Shown here: piece after piece, positions 23,137 through 31,585 of the stretch
How positions within the stretch are numbered: the first letter of the stretch is position 1
Layout of the letters: each line of letters opens with the position of its first letter
DNA from: Deinococcales bacterium
Lineage (GTDB): Bacteria > Deinococcota > Deinococci > Deinococcales > JAAFIG01
DNA: 43,018 bases
Assembly: GCA_025352125.1 (NCBI GenBank)
Contig: JANXTZ010000079.1
Coordinates: forward strand, 1 to 43,018
Direction: 5' to 3'
The notes under the pieces: generated by a model
Databases searched by the model: none
Told to the model about the DNA's origin: nothing
Seen by the model: the letters and a program-made list of their open reading frames with translations, nothing else
Position numbers and translations under genes: made by a program

Positions 23137-25899
23137 ATGCCGAGCCATCAAGCCCGTCAAAATCGCAGGGTCGAACACGAGGCGCGTCCCTTGTTCACAC
23201 CAACTGTCGCCGCGCCGAGTAATGAAGTGATTCAACGCGAGGCAACCAGCGACTTGGGGCAAAACAATGCGGCATCGCTCGAGAATACCGGCACTGGGCA
23301 GACTTTGGAGGGCGGCACCCGTTCGTTCCTCGAGCCGAAGTTTGGACACGATTTTGCCAACGTCAAAATTCATGGCGACGGTCGTGGTGAGGCTGGAACG
23401 AGCAATTCCAAAAAACCAACCGTCCAACGCGACCCGTTGCCAGCCGTGCCAAATTATCAATTGAACAGCACTTTTGGACAAACTCCAGACCCCGCCTCGA
23501 GATACCGCCTGGGAGGTGATTTAACGCTGCACCTTGACCCGCAATTGCAAGCCTCGATTCAACTTCACACGCAGCGTTCGTTTGAGCCTGGTTTGATCTC
23601 GAACGGGATTGCTGGCTTGGGACGTGGTTTGCCACCACTTTTAACCGCCAACCCAGCCGCGCCAGGTCCGAGTGCCGCGCCTGCGGCGGCAACATCGCCA
23701 ACGCCAGGTTCAGGCACCACCGCGCCATCAAGCTCGAGTGGCAATCCAGCCGCGCCAGGTGCGACCCCAGAGTTGCCGCACCCTGGTTCGGTTGGCGATA
23801 TTTTTTCTGCCATCGCCTCATATGGCGTTGTACAACAAGCCCTGGACCGTTTGAAAGACCAAGCCGCCTCGCAGGCAAGCCGAGACTGGAGTCGCCTGAA
23901 CACCGGCGAACGGGTTTTGGTCGTCTCGAGCGGCATTGTGATTGCCGCCCCAGCCCTGGGGTTTTCACTGGCTGACCCCGCCATGCGGGCGCACCTGGGG
24001 TCAATTCTGAACGGCACGCCGCTGCCCGTGCCTGGCGTCCCTTGGTTGCACCTCGAAACCAACTTGCAAGCCGATTCATTCATGGTGGGTTTTCACGTTG
24101 ACCTTGGGCATTTGCTCGCGCCCATCCTGCCAGGCTTTGGGGCTGGATCGCCCAATGCCATCGGCGACCCGCCGAGCGCTCAACGGGCTGTAGCTCAACA
24201 GGCTGTACAACGCGATCTGCTTTCTTCGCAGGGTTCAATGCCAGACATCGGCTCGAGCATCAACGCACGTTTGGGCGGCGGTGCACCGCTCGACGGACGG
24301 GCGCTCGAACAATTCTCGAGTCGCTTGGGGCACGATTTTTCACGGGTTCGGATTCATCACGATCATGCCGCCGACCAGCTTTCAAAAGCCGTGAACGCCA
24401 GGGCATTCACCACGGGACAAGATATTTTCTTCGCCCAAGGCACGTACAACCCGAATTCGAGCGAGGGTCAGAAACTTCTGGCTCACGAACTGACCCACAC
24501 CATTCAACAGGCTCGAGGACCCGTTTCGGGCACACCGACGGCGGGCGGGGTCAGCCTCAGCGATCCAAGTGACGCGTTTGAGCGGGAAGCCTCGAGTGCG
24601 GCGGAAAGTGTCACCCGAGGTGAACAGGTTGCGGTGGCTGGCTCGAGCGGTGCTGCCGTGCAACGCAGTCTGGTCTTGCAACGCGAGACACCCAACACCA
24701 CGCCAGCGCCGGCTTCAACCTCCAGTCCGCCGAACCCGTCAGCACCAACTGCCACACCGATACCGCACACCCTGAATGCGGGGATGTTTGACGTCTCCGG
24801 CGCACAACCGAGTTTAAATGGCACGGTCAGTGCCCGCCCGTCAACAGGTTCCAACGTCACGATTGAATCGCCCGACATTACGTTTAACGCGAGCGCAACC
24901 CTGCACAGCGACGTGCAGATGGATGCGGGTGAAACCATCAAAGTTGGACCAACCCAAACCCTGCTTGGTTCAAACCGCGTCGGCATTTACAGACGCGGCG
25001 GTCTGCCAAACGGCGAGATCATTGCCGAAGACAAATCGAGCGTCGGTCAGGTGCGCGACGCCCAGTGGCAACCCAACCGCGACGGCAGCGTCCGAGCCGA
25101 TGTCGAAGCGCCCTGGTACTCGAGACCGAGCAACATCACCGATACCAACCGTACCGCCCAGGTCCATTATTTGGACAAGCCAGGTTTTGAATTGCCAGCC
25201 GCCGTCGGCGAGGGACGACTGACCGAAACCCGAGGATCGGAAAGTTTCATCACCGCGCTGTCCGCCAAACGCGACGGTCAGGTGGTGCATTTGGCTTCGA
25301 GCCACTGGGAAGTGCCTTGGGCGCTCACCATCGATGCCAGCCACGCCACGCAGGGCAGTGCCGTCACCGGAGGCTCGAGCGACCAAGCCCCGCCGACGCT
25401 GGACGGTCCAATTGCGGTGCAGGCGGCGCAGGATTGGTTGGCATTCAGCAGCGTCGAGGCTGCCATGACCGCCAGCAACCGCGTGCTCTTGGACCATTTG
25501 CTGGCAGCCAAAGCGGGCAATGCCAGCGCTTACCAAAATATTGTCCAGGCGTTGCGGCGCAAAAATCCAACCCTCAGCGTGAGCGTCACGGTCAACAGTA
25601 CCGATTCCTGGGTTGGCACGGACGACCTCGAGTTGGTGGCGCAAGGTTTGCAACGCCGCAGTTTGGGTCAAATCAATGACCGTGGTTCGCGCAGCGTCAC
25701 GTTCCAACTTTGCGATTTGATCGATCCGCTGGCGATCAGCGCCAGCACCAACCTCGAGTTTGAACTTTCCAACCGCAACACTTTTGCCCCCGCAACGCCC
25801 GCCACAATGTCCTGGGCTTTCCCATTCAACACCGCATCGGGCAGGATGACCAGTGGCGGTGGCGGCGGTCGCTACACCCTGAGCGGTTCGATCTCGTAA
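23137..25899 (+). CDS. eCIS effector candidate with one truncated and one complete DUF4157 module
   Basis: A 920-aa protein. Residues about 50-90 (TLEGGTRSFLEPKFGHDFAN and the following IHGDG) are the first half of a DUF4157 module that stops before the HELTH helix. A Pro/Ala/Ser-rich middle follows. Residues about 385-460 are a complete module with ARAFTTGQDIFFAQGTYNPN and HELTH at 450-454. Behind it is the usual EREASSAAESVTRGEQV linker and AVQR sites. The C-terminal about 380 residues are beta-rich, unknown, and could be the active cargo. ATG 23137 lies 2 bases after the ATPase stop, with AGGGTGG upstream. DUF4157 proteins are recurrent eCIS-associated toxins; the action of this one is not known. 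Confidence 0.85.
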   Translation: MPSHQARQNRRVEHEARPLFTPTVAAPSNEVIQREATSDLGQNNAASLENTGTGQTLEGGTRSFLEPKFGHDFANVKIHGDGRGEAGTSNSKKPTVQRDPLPAVPNYQLNSTFGQTPDPASRYRLGGDLTLHLDPQLQASIQLHTQRSFEPGLISNGIAGLGRGLPPLLTANPAAPGPSAAPAAATSPTPGSGTTAPSSSSGNPAAPGATPELPHPGSVGDIFSAIASYGVVQQALDRLKDQAASQASRDWSRLNTGERVLVVSSGIVIAAPALGFSLADPAMRAHLGSILNGTPLPVPGVPWLHLETNLQADSFMVGFHVDLGHLLAPILPGFGAGSPNAIGDPPSAQRAVAQQAVQRDLLSSQGSMPDIGSSINARLGGGAPLDGRALEQFSSRLGHDFSRVRIHHDHAADQLSKAVNARAFTTGQDIFFAQGTYNPNSSEGQKLLAHELTHTIQQARGPVSGTPTAGGVSLSDPSDAFEREASSAAESVTRGEQVAVAGSSGAAVQRSLVLQRETPNTTPAPASTSSPPNPSAPTATPIPHTLNAGMFDVSGAQPSLNGTVSARPSTGSNVTIESPDITFNASATLHSDVQMDAGETIKVGPTQTLLGSNRVGIYRRGGLPNGEIIAEDKSSVGQVRDAQWQPNRDGSVRADVEAPWYSRPSNITDTNRTAQVHYLDKPGFELPAAVGEGRLTETRGSESFITALSAKRDGQVVHLASSHWEVPWALTIDASHATQGSAVTGGSSDQAPPTLDGPIAVQAAQDWLAFSSVEAAMTASNRVLLDHLLAAKAGNASAYQNIVQALRRKNPTLSVSVTVNSTDSWVGTDDLELVAQGLQRRSLGQINDRGSRSVTFQLCDLIDPLAISASTNLEFELSNRNTFAPATPATMSWAFPFNTASGRMTSGGGGGRYTLSGSIS

Positions 25900-25923
25900 T
25901 TTGATTCTCGAGAGGAGGTTTTT

Positions 25924-27978
25924 ATGGCAGCGGAGAAACATCAGCTTCAGCGCAAGGCGGATACAGACTCGGACGTGACGTTTGCTCGAGAGGTGGCGCA
26001 AAACAACACCGCAGATTCAGCGACGTTTGGTAGCGCGAACCCGCAACAACTGTCCGAGGCGCTCTCAAATTCTGGCTCTGGGCAGAGCCTTGACGGTGGC
26101 GCTCGAGAATATTTGGAACCAAAATTTGGGCACAGTTTTGAGAACGTCAAAATTCATGCGGATGGTCAAGCCGATGAACTCTCAAAGTCGGTCGGCGCTC
26201 GAGCGTTCACCACTGGGCAGGACGTGTACTTTCGGGAGGGCGAGTACAAACCCAATTCAAATGAGGGTCGGCATTTGCTGGCGCACGAGTTGACGCACAC
26301 GATTCAGCAATCTCGGGGCAGCGTTTCGGGAACGAGCATCGGTGGCGGTGTGGCGATCAGCGAACCCGGGGATTCGTTTGAGCAGGAAGCCTCGAGCGCG
26401 GCGGATACAGTCACCAAAGGTGGACAGGTGGCTGTTGGCGGATCAACGGGCATGGCGGTTCAACGCACGCGCGCAGGCGGCTTGACCTTGCAACGCGATC
26501 CAACAACGCCAACACCAGCACCCGCGCCTAGTACCACCACTGCCCCAGCCGCAGGTGGCACCTTCGAGCAAAACATTGCCGCCGCCGATGTGTTTCATGG
26601 GCACGGCATGTTCGGACCAACCGAGGTTCAACCTGGCGGTGGCGCATTTGAAGCCTCTTATGACCCTGCGGGCGGCGTGATGAACATTGTCATGCGTGCC
26701 GCCGTGAATTTCCAAGATGCGCTCACCTCGAGCGGTGGAAGTTTCACGCCCGCGAACGCCAACCTGCAAAGCCTCGCCAACCGTGCCAGAAGCCTGCCTC
26801 CCGCAAGGCGTGCCGCCTTTTTGGCACGCTATCAATGGAACGCCGCCGAAAAAACAGGCTGGCTGACCAACCTCGAGACTTCGGTCGAAAGCGCCTGGAG
26901 CGGCAAGCATCAATTTCACATCAACAAACCCCAGTGGGAATGGATTGGTGCGCGGATCAATGTCGATGTCCAAGCCCATGAGGGCGCACGGGCAGGCAAC
27001 GATCACCTGGCGGTGGACGCGGTCAAGATGCCGCCGGGCGAAAACCTTTACAGCCATAACGATGCTGGAACGGTTAATGCTGATGGCTCTGCCAACGGTG
27101 GTTTTTCTTCAACTGGCACAGGATCGTCAACCAATTCATTTGATTCGACCATGACCATCGCCAGTACCGATGTCAGCGCCCGACCCGACAATGCCTTGCG
27201 ACCTGGCGGGGGGGCAGTCAATTTTGCACACAACAGCGACACACTCGACGGGGGTGCGCAAACCTACTTGCAAAATTGGATTGCCACCTTCCAAGGTGCT
27301 CCTGGAGCTGCGGGCAGCCGTTCTATTGCCGTCAAACTCGAGGCTCACGCCAGCGCCTCGGGCACTGTCGATTACAACCGCGATCTGTCACAACGTCGGG
27401 CGGATTCGGTCAAGACTTTCCTGACTGGGCACGGTCTGACCAACGTCACAGGCTCGGTGGCGACCGACCCGCAAGGTTCGGCTGGGACAAACACCACCGA
27501 TTCAGCCGCCGAACAAGCCCGTCAACGCCGCGTGGAATTGACGGTAGACAGTGGCGCGGCTCAGGTACTCGCCGCCCACGAGTTTGGACACGCCTTTGGT
27601 TTGGGTGACGAGTACGCGACCTCGCCTGCCGCCGGAACAGCCGGCTCGAGTTTAATCAGTGGCACGGGAAACCAAGCTGGCACGGCTGCCGACCATGACG
27701 GTTTAACCAAAAACATGACCGATGCTTCGGGGGCGCATTTACCAGGCGCAGTTCACGAAAACAACGACAACATCATGTCGCTGGGCAACACCGTGCAACC
27801 TCAACATTACTCGACGTTCCATGCCGCATTGCAACAAATCAGTGGAGTCAGCGAATGGGCGCTCGGGGCTGCCACCGCCCGTCCAACCGCACCAGCAGGC
27901 ACAGGCACTCCCGCGCCAGCCCCTGCACCAGCGCCAGCAGCAACGCCCGCCGGTACGCCGCCACCGCCCACACCCTGA
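25924..27978 (+). CDS. DUF4157-OmpA-like-metzincin effector candidate
   Basis: A 684-aa protein in four parts. Residues about 48-128 are a complete DUF4157 module (SLDGGAREYLEPKFGHSFEN, RAFTTGQDVYF, HELTH at 121-125). Residues about 210-400 are unknown. Residues about 430-545 resemble an OmpA-type peptidoglycan-binding domain (FAHNSDTLDGGAQTYLQ, LEAHASASG, LSQRRADSVKTFL, ARQRRVEL). Residues 552-562 are HEFGHAFGLGD, the HExxHxxGxxD zinc site of metzincin proteases, and Met618 in NIMSLG fits the Met-turn. A Pro/Ala tail ends the protein. A near-perfect AGAGGAGG, made from a CTCGAG site, precedes ATG 25924. Likely an injected protease; the target is unknown. Confidence 0.88.
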   Translation: MAAEKHQLQRKADTDSDVTFAREVAQNNTADSATFGSANPQQLSEALSNSGSGQSLDGGAREYLEPKFGHSFENVKIHADGQADELSKSVGARAFTTGQDVYFREGEYKPNSNEGRHLLAHELTHTIQQSRGSVSGTSIGGGVAISEPGDSFEQEASSAADTVTKGGQVAVGGSTGMAVQRTRAGGLTLQRDPTTPTPAPAPSTTTAPAAGGTFEQNIAAADVFHGHGMFGPTEVQPGGGAFEASYDPAGGVMNIVMRAAVNFQDALTSSGGSFTPANANLQSLANRARSLPPARRAAFLARYQWNAAEKTGWLTNLETSVESAWSGKHQFHINKPQWEWIGARINVDVQAHEGARAGNDHLAVDAVKMPPGENLYSHNDAGTVNADGSANGGFSSTGTGSSTNSFDSTMTIASTDVSARPDNALRPGGGAVNFAHNSDTLDGGAQTYLQNWIATFQGAPGAAGSRSIAVKLEAHASASGTVDYNRDLSQRRADSVKTFLTGHGLTNVTGSVATDPQGSAGTNTTDSAAEQARQRRVELTVDSGAAQVLAAHEFGHAFGLGDEYATSPAAGTAGSSLISGTGNQAGTAADHDGLTKNMTDASGAHLPGAVHENNDNIMSLGNTVQPQHYSTFHAALQQISGVSEWALGAATARPTAPAGTGTPAPAPAPAPAATPAGTPPPPTP

Positions 27979-27999
27979 CTTGCCAGCCAAGGAGCGAGT

Positions 28000-28875
28000 A
28001 TGGTGAAGCATCTTAAGAGATTGATGATTTTGCTGATTTTAGGGGTGAGCGCCACTATGACACAGGTTTCTGCACAAGTATCTTCTAAAGATTTCGAGGG
28101 TTTGCTGCTCGAGATCATCCTCCAACCCAGCACGGGCAATCCCACGGGAAGTCGGGTGTTCAGCGATGGACGTTACGAATTCCTCAGCGATTCCCAGATA
28201 ATGGTAGCCAGCGACGGCTCGAGTACCCGCAAAGCAGTGCCTTTAAAATGGCGCGAAGAATATGTGTTTACGGCTTCAGAACTGACCGAACTGAAAAAAG
28301 CCATTGGTGACGCCAATCTGCCGAGTTTGGAGGCGGTTTATCCCGCGACTGGGCAGACGTCTAACGCCAGCACCATGACTTGGCGCTTCTTGGTAAATGG
28401 TCAAGTCAAACAGATCGTGGTTGAGGGCTATCCAATCAACAAAGTTCCCGCGCTCGAGAATTTGTACAAGCGTTTCAATCAAATTCACAAAGCACCCAAA
28501 GCCTCCTCGGTCTGGAGTGTTTGGACCAAAGCGGGTGTGGTAAAGCGCACGATCAATGCCGATGTCTCGAGTTTGGATTTCTTACGACCTGTGATGCAAG
28601 CCCTGTTCACGCCAAATCCCAACAGCCCCAACACTGGCATGTTGGCGCTCGAGCCGCAAACAATCATCCTGGAAATCGCTTGGTTGGAAGAGGGACAAGA
28701 GATTGAAAGAACCCGTTTGTATGCCGACGGACGTTATGTTGAGGCTTTAGGCGCTGAGGAGAAATTGGTGACCACCTTAAGCTTGCCGCAATTGCTGGAT
28801 TTGTTGGATGTTCTAGAAACCATTGGCTGGGATCAGCTTCCAGAACCCGTGACCGAGCCACCGGCAGTCAAATGA
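28000..28875 (+). CDS. Secreted protein with two copies of one domain
   Basis: A 291-aa protein with a signal peptide (MVKHLKRLMILLILGVSATM, cleavage probably after VSA-Q). Two halves share a pattern: LLLEIILQPSTGN...RVFSDGRYEFL in the first and IILEIAWLEEGQEIERTRLYADGRYVEAL in the second, each followed by a segment ending in LTELKKAI or LPQLLDLLDVLE. I do not recognise the family. It starts 21 bases after the metzincin gene with AAGGAG six bases before ATG. Its place and its export suggest an immunity or accessory protein for that effector, by inference only. Confidence 0.75.
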   Translation: MVKHLKRLMILLILGVSATMTQVSAQVSSKDFEGLLLEIILQPSTGNPTGSRVFSDGRYEFLSDSQIMVASDGSSTRKAVPLKWREEYVFTASELTELKKAIGDANLPSLEAVYPATGQTSNASTMTWRFLVNGQVKQIVVEGYPINKVPALENLYKRFNQIHKAPKASSVWSVWTKAGVVKRTINADVSSLDFLRPVMQALFTPNPNSPNTGMLALEPQTIILEIAWLEEGQEIERTRLYADGRYVEALGAEEKLVTTLSLPQLLDLLDVLETIGWDQLPEPVTEPPAVK

Positions 28876-28911
28876 TGGTTCATGGTTTCAGCTTAAAGGG
28901 AGGTGCATTTC

Positions 28912-29205
28912 ATGACCCAAGTCAGGCATCGTAAAGAACAAAAAATCAGGGCTTCCAATGGGCAAAAATGGGCGGGTGCCAGCCTCAGCGATGCTGACGT
29001 GTTGTTCCATTCGGCAACGCGTTCGTTTCTCGATCATCATTACGAAGATGCCGTGCGTCAATTCCAAGACATTCAAGCGACAATAACCGCCACCACCAGA
29101 CGCTCCGATGCCCACATGTTTTGCAATGAAGCTCGAGCACGGTTTAGCGCCGAAGATTACGCTGGCGCGTTGCCGCTGTACAGACAAGCCCTCGGCTTGC
29201 GTTAA
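28912..29205 (+). CDS. Small TPR-like protein
   Basis: A 97-aa protein. The central and C-terminal parts read as TPR-like helix pairs: LFHSATRSFLDHHYEDAVRQ, then ARFSAEDYAGALPLYRQALG. No signal peptide. AGGGAGGT lies about 8 bases before ATG 28912. It stands between the secreted protein and the second DUF4255 gene, so a chaperone or adaptor role in cargo handling is plausible but unproven. Confidence 0.65.
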   Translation: MTQVRHRKEQKIRASNGQKWAGASLSDADVLFHSATRSFLDHHYEDAVRQFQDIQATITATTRRSDAHMFCNEARARFSAEDYAGALPLYRQALGLR

Positions 29206-29236
29206 CATCTAAACAAGAACCTCGAGAGGAAGTATT

Positions 29237-30064
29237 GTGCTTGACACCGTTCACAACACCATTAAGGAGCTTCTTTACGCCAAGGGTCAGATCGATCCGC
29301 TCGAGGTCGAAATCTCTTTCAACCCACCCACCAAAGATTGGGTGAATTCTCGGGTTTCCCCGACGCTCAATTTTTTCTTGTACGACCTCGAGGAAAACAC
29401 CGAGTTGCGCCAAGCCGATTACGACCTGTTCTCGAGCAAAAATGCCAAAGGCGTGGCTTCTTCGACCCGGCGCGTGCCGCCCAGGCGTTTTGATCTGCAT
29501 TACATGGTCAGCGCCATCAGCACCGTGATCGACGACGAGCATTTGCTGCTCTGGCGAGCAATGGTGACGCTCTTAAAAAACCCTTCGATTCCCGAACAAT
29601 TCCTGCCCGAAAATATTCTCAAACTCGAGCTTCCAGTCAAAGGGCGGGTCTCTCAGCCCGACGATGGTCCTCGCCCGATGGACTTGTGGTCTGCCCTCGA
29701 GACGCCACCGCGACCATCATTGCTGTACGTTCTGACCGTGCCGGTTGACCTCGAGACTGGTTTTGAATCGCCACTGGTCTTAACCCGAACCGCGCGTTAC
29801 AGGTTGCTCGAGCAAGAATCTTCGGCTGCTGAGGTCGCGTTTCATATTGGTGGTGTGGTCAAAGACCGTTTGGGCACGCCGATTCCTGGCGCGAGCGTCA
29901 ATTTGATTGGGCGCGACCCGCTCTTATCAGACGCACTCGGGCGCTTTGTCATGACCCACGTACCCGCAGGGGAAGCCAAACTCGAGGTCAGTATGAAAGG
30001 CAAGAAACCAAAAACCGTCAAGCTCGAGGTTCCAAGTGACAGTTACGATGTGACACTCGAGTGA
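29237..30064 (+). CDS. Second DUF4255 protein fused to a CarboxypepD_reg-like domain
   Basis: A 275-aa protein. Residues 1-190 are DUF4255: IDPLEVEISFNPPTKDWVNS, SPTLNFFLYDLEENTELRQA, RFDLHYMVSAISTVIDDEHL, WRAMVTLLKNPSIPEQFLP. Residues about 203-275 resemble a carboxypeptidase-regulatory-like beta domain: IGGVVKDRLGTPIPGASVNL, ALGRFVMTHVPAGEAKLEVS. The first DUF4255 gene (20,553) lacks this. The extra domain could decorate the particle end. The start is GTG 29237 behind a CTCGAGAGGA site. Its last bases overlap the convergent gene at 30,043. Confidence 0.88.
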   Translation: MLDTVHNTIKELLYAKGQIDPLEVEISFNPPTKDWVNSRVSPTLNFFLYDLEENTELRQADYDLFSSKNAKGVASSTRRVPPRRFDLHYMVSAISTVIDDEHLLLWRAMVTLLKNPSIPEQFLPENILKLELPVKGRVSQPDDGPRPMDLWSALETPPRPSLLYVLTVPVDLETGFESPLVLTRTARYRLLEQESSAAEVAFHIGGVVKDRLGTPIPGASVNLIGRDPLLSDALGRFVMTHVPAGEAKLEVSMKGKKPKTVKLEVPSDSYDVTLE

Positions 30065-30477
30065 GCAAAATCCACCAGATTGGCTTTGAGGTTCAGAACT
30101 TTTGATTTTTTGGCTGTACTGTCAATTTCAAAACCTTGTTGCGTTAATTGCTCTGCCTGCATTGCCGTAGCACCAGGATAAATCGCCATCAATTCACCGT
30201 TTTTCTTTACCACCCGCCAGAATGACAGATTGCTGCTCGAGTCTTTGGCAATGGCTTGCAAGGCTTTTCTGGTCGCCACCGGGCACGTCACCTGAACGTT
30301 AAATTGCGCCGCCAGAGTGCGTTGAATCCATTCGGTTGTTGCCAGTTGATGCTGCGGGATTTGCTTGAGCAATGCTTCAACGGTTTGATAGCTGGGCAGC
30401 AACATTTTCCCCGAACAACCAAAGAATTTTTCTCGGGCTTTGGAAATATCAGTAATGACATCTTCTTGCAGTTTCAT
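30043..30477 (-). CDS. Alkyltransferase-like (MGMT-type fold) protein, tentative
   Basis: A 144-aa protein. The middle and end recall the DNA-binding domain of O6-alkylguanine transferases: TEWIQRTLAAQF, TCPVATRKALQAIAKD, FWRVVKKNGEL and a GF segment after EQLTQQ. The reactive PCHR motif is absent, as in alkyltransferase-like (ATL) proteins that flag damage without repairing it. This assignment rests on pattern memory. ATG 30477 has AGGAG five bases upstream, better than GTG 30483. It overlaps the end of the convergent DUF4255 gene by 22 bases. Confidence 0.6.
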   Translation of the reverse strand: MKLQEDVITDISKAREKFFGCSGKMLLPSYQTVEALLKQIPQHQLATTEWIQRTLAAQFNVQVTCPVATRKALQAIAKDSSSNLSFWRVVKKNGELMAIYPGATAMQAEQLTQQGFEIDSTAKKSKVLNLKANLVDFAHSSVTS

Positions 30478-30502
30478 GATCACTCCTGTTAAAACTCTAG
30501 CT

Positions 30503-31519
30503 TCAAATTTTGGTTAAGTTTACTTTATCAGCTCGTTTGCTGATTTCCAAAACGCCGCCAGGCAAAAAGTTAGCAATCAAATAGCGAAACGCCTGCTCGC
30601 GGTCTTCACCGCTCTGGTCTGACAAAAACAGTTGTTCGCAGTATGCCGCAATGTCTTGAACGATCCGCTCGAAACGGTAATACGACAATGCCACGGCGTC
30701 AAGTTGGGTTGCGCCGTAACCCAGGTAAAACAATTTTTCTTCCTCGAGCGGCGAACGAAAGTTGTTCATCTGCCCGCCGCCAACAAACATCAGGTCGCGT
30801 TCCTTGGGTGCAAAAATCGGGTTGTCCCAATCCACAATGTAAAACCCGTCAGACGCAATCAAAAGATTGCCCGCATGAAGATCGGAGTGGCAAATCACCA
30901 ACTCCAAATCTCGAGCTTGCAGGTTGTGCGCGAGGCGTTCGGTGTAGGAGAGAAGCTCGAGAATTTCTTGGCGTTTGGATTTTAAAAACACCGCCAGTTT
31001 TGCCGCGACGGGTTCGGTAAAAACCTCGGTAACACGCTCGAGGAAACTTTTCACAACCTCGCGCCACCGACCAGAATACGTCTCTCGAGGGATGGTTTCG
31101 AGCATCGTTGGTGGAATCGTTGCCGTGTGAATGCGTTTCAGTGCCGCGCCAAAATCCTGCCATTGCCGATCCGATAATGCGATTTTATAACCGTCTTTGC
31201 CGTCAACGAACGGGTACAACATTACGTTGAAAGGCTCGAGCTTCGTCCAGGGTTTTGCAGTCGTGGTCAAGATTGGCGCGATGATTTGAGTTATGTTTTG
31301 ATCACTTAAAAACTTCGGCAGCATCACCGAATTTTGATCGAACGCGCCACTTCGCAATTTCAAAAAATACGACGTTCCATTGTCTACATCCACACGGTAC
31401 ACCGCCGAATCCTGATCGTTGCCGAGCGGTAAAAATTCGACTCGAACTCTCTGCAAACCGTATTCGAGTTGCACACAAGCCCGGATTGTTTCGTCTTGAA
31501 TCTGGGGTTTCTCGAGCAT
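30503..31519 (-). CDS. Aminoglycoside-phosphotransferase-family kinase
   Basis: A 338-aa small-molecule kinase of the APH/choline kinase fold. It begins MLEKPQIQDETIRACVQLEY, then FLPLGNDQDSAVYRV, YFLKLRSG with the ATP-binding Lys, and the catalytic ICHSDLHAGNLL followed by IVDWDNPIFAPKERDL. The active Asp, Asn and metal-binding Asp are all present. Relatives are often called spectinomycin phosphotransferases, but the substrate cannot be told from sequence. I chose ATG 31519 because MLEKP is the usual start in this group as I recall it; TTG 31540 is 21 bases upstream. Confidence 0.85.
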   Translation of the reverse strand: MLEKPQIQDETIRACVQLEYGLQRVRVEFLPLGNDQDSAVYRVDVDNGTSYFLKLRSGAFDQNSVMLPKFLSDQNITQIIAPILTTTAKPWTKLEPFNVMLYPFVDGKDGYKIALSDRQWQDFGAALKRIHTATIPPTMLETIPRETYSGRWREVVKSFLERVTEVFTEPVAAKLAVFLKSKRQEILELLSYTERLAHNLQARDLELVICHSDLHAGNLLIASDGFYIVDWDNPIFAPKERDLMFVGGGQMNNFRSPLEEEKLFYLGYGATQLDAVALSYYRFERIVQDIAAYCEQLFLSDQSGEDREQAFRYLIANFLPGGVLEISKRADKVNLTKI

Positions 31520-31563
31520 TTCACAAGCATGATAATCCAATCCCTCGAGAAACCCCCGAATTA

Positions 31564-31585
31564 TTTGTTATATAATTTGTTATAT
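31564..31585. repeat. Direct repeat upstream of the mannan operon
   Basis: TTTGTTATAT occurs at 31564-31573 and 31576-31585, one per 12 bases, with the palindrome TTATATAA at 31568-31575. It directly precedes the -35 element and is a candidate binding site for the GntR-type regulator encoded at 35,575. Confidence 0.45.

Noticed and set aside
24970..26001. 343-aa leftward open frame
   Set aside because: Antisense to effector 1 and the start of effector 2; composition reflects GC-rich codon shadow.
1178..30064. Prophage or type VI secretion interpretation
   Set aside because: No capsid, portal, terminase, lysis or integrase genes and no TssJLM-type membrane complex; presence of AAA+ ATPase, DUF4255 and LysM adaptor is characteristic of eCIS.
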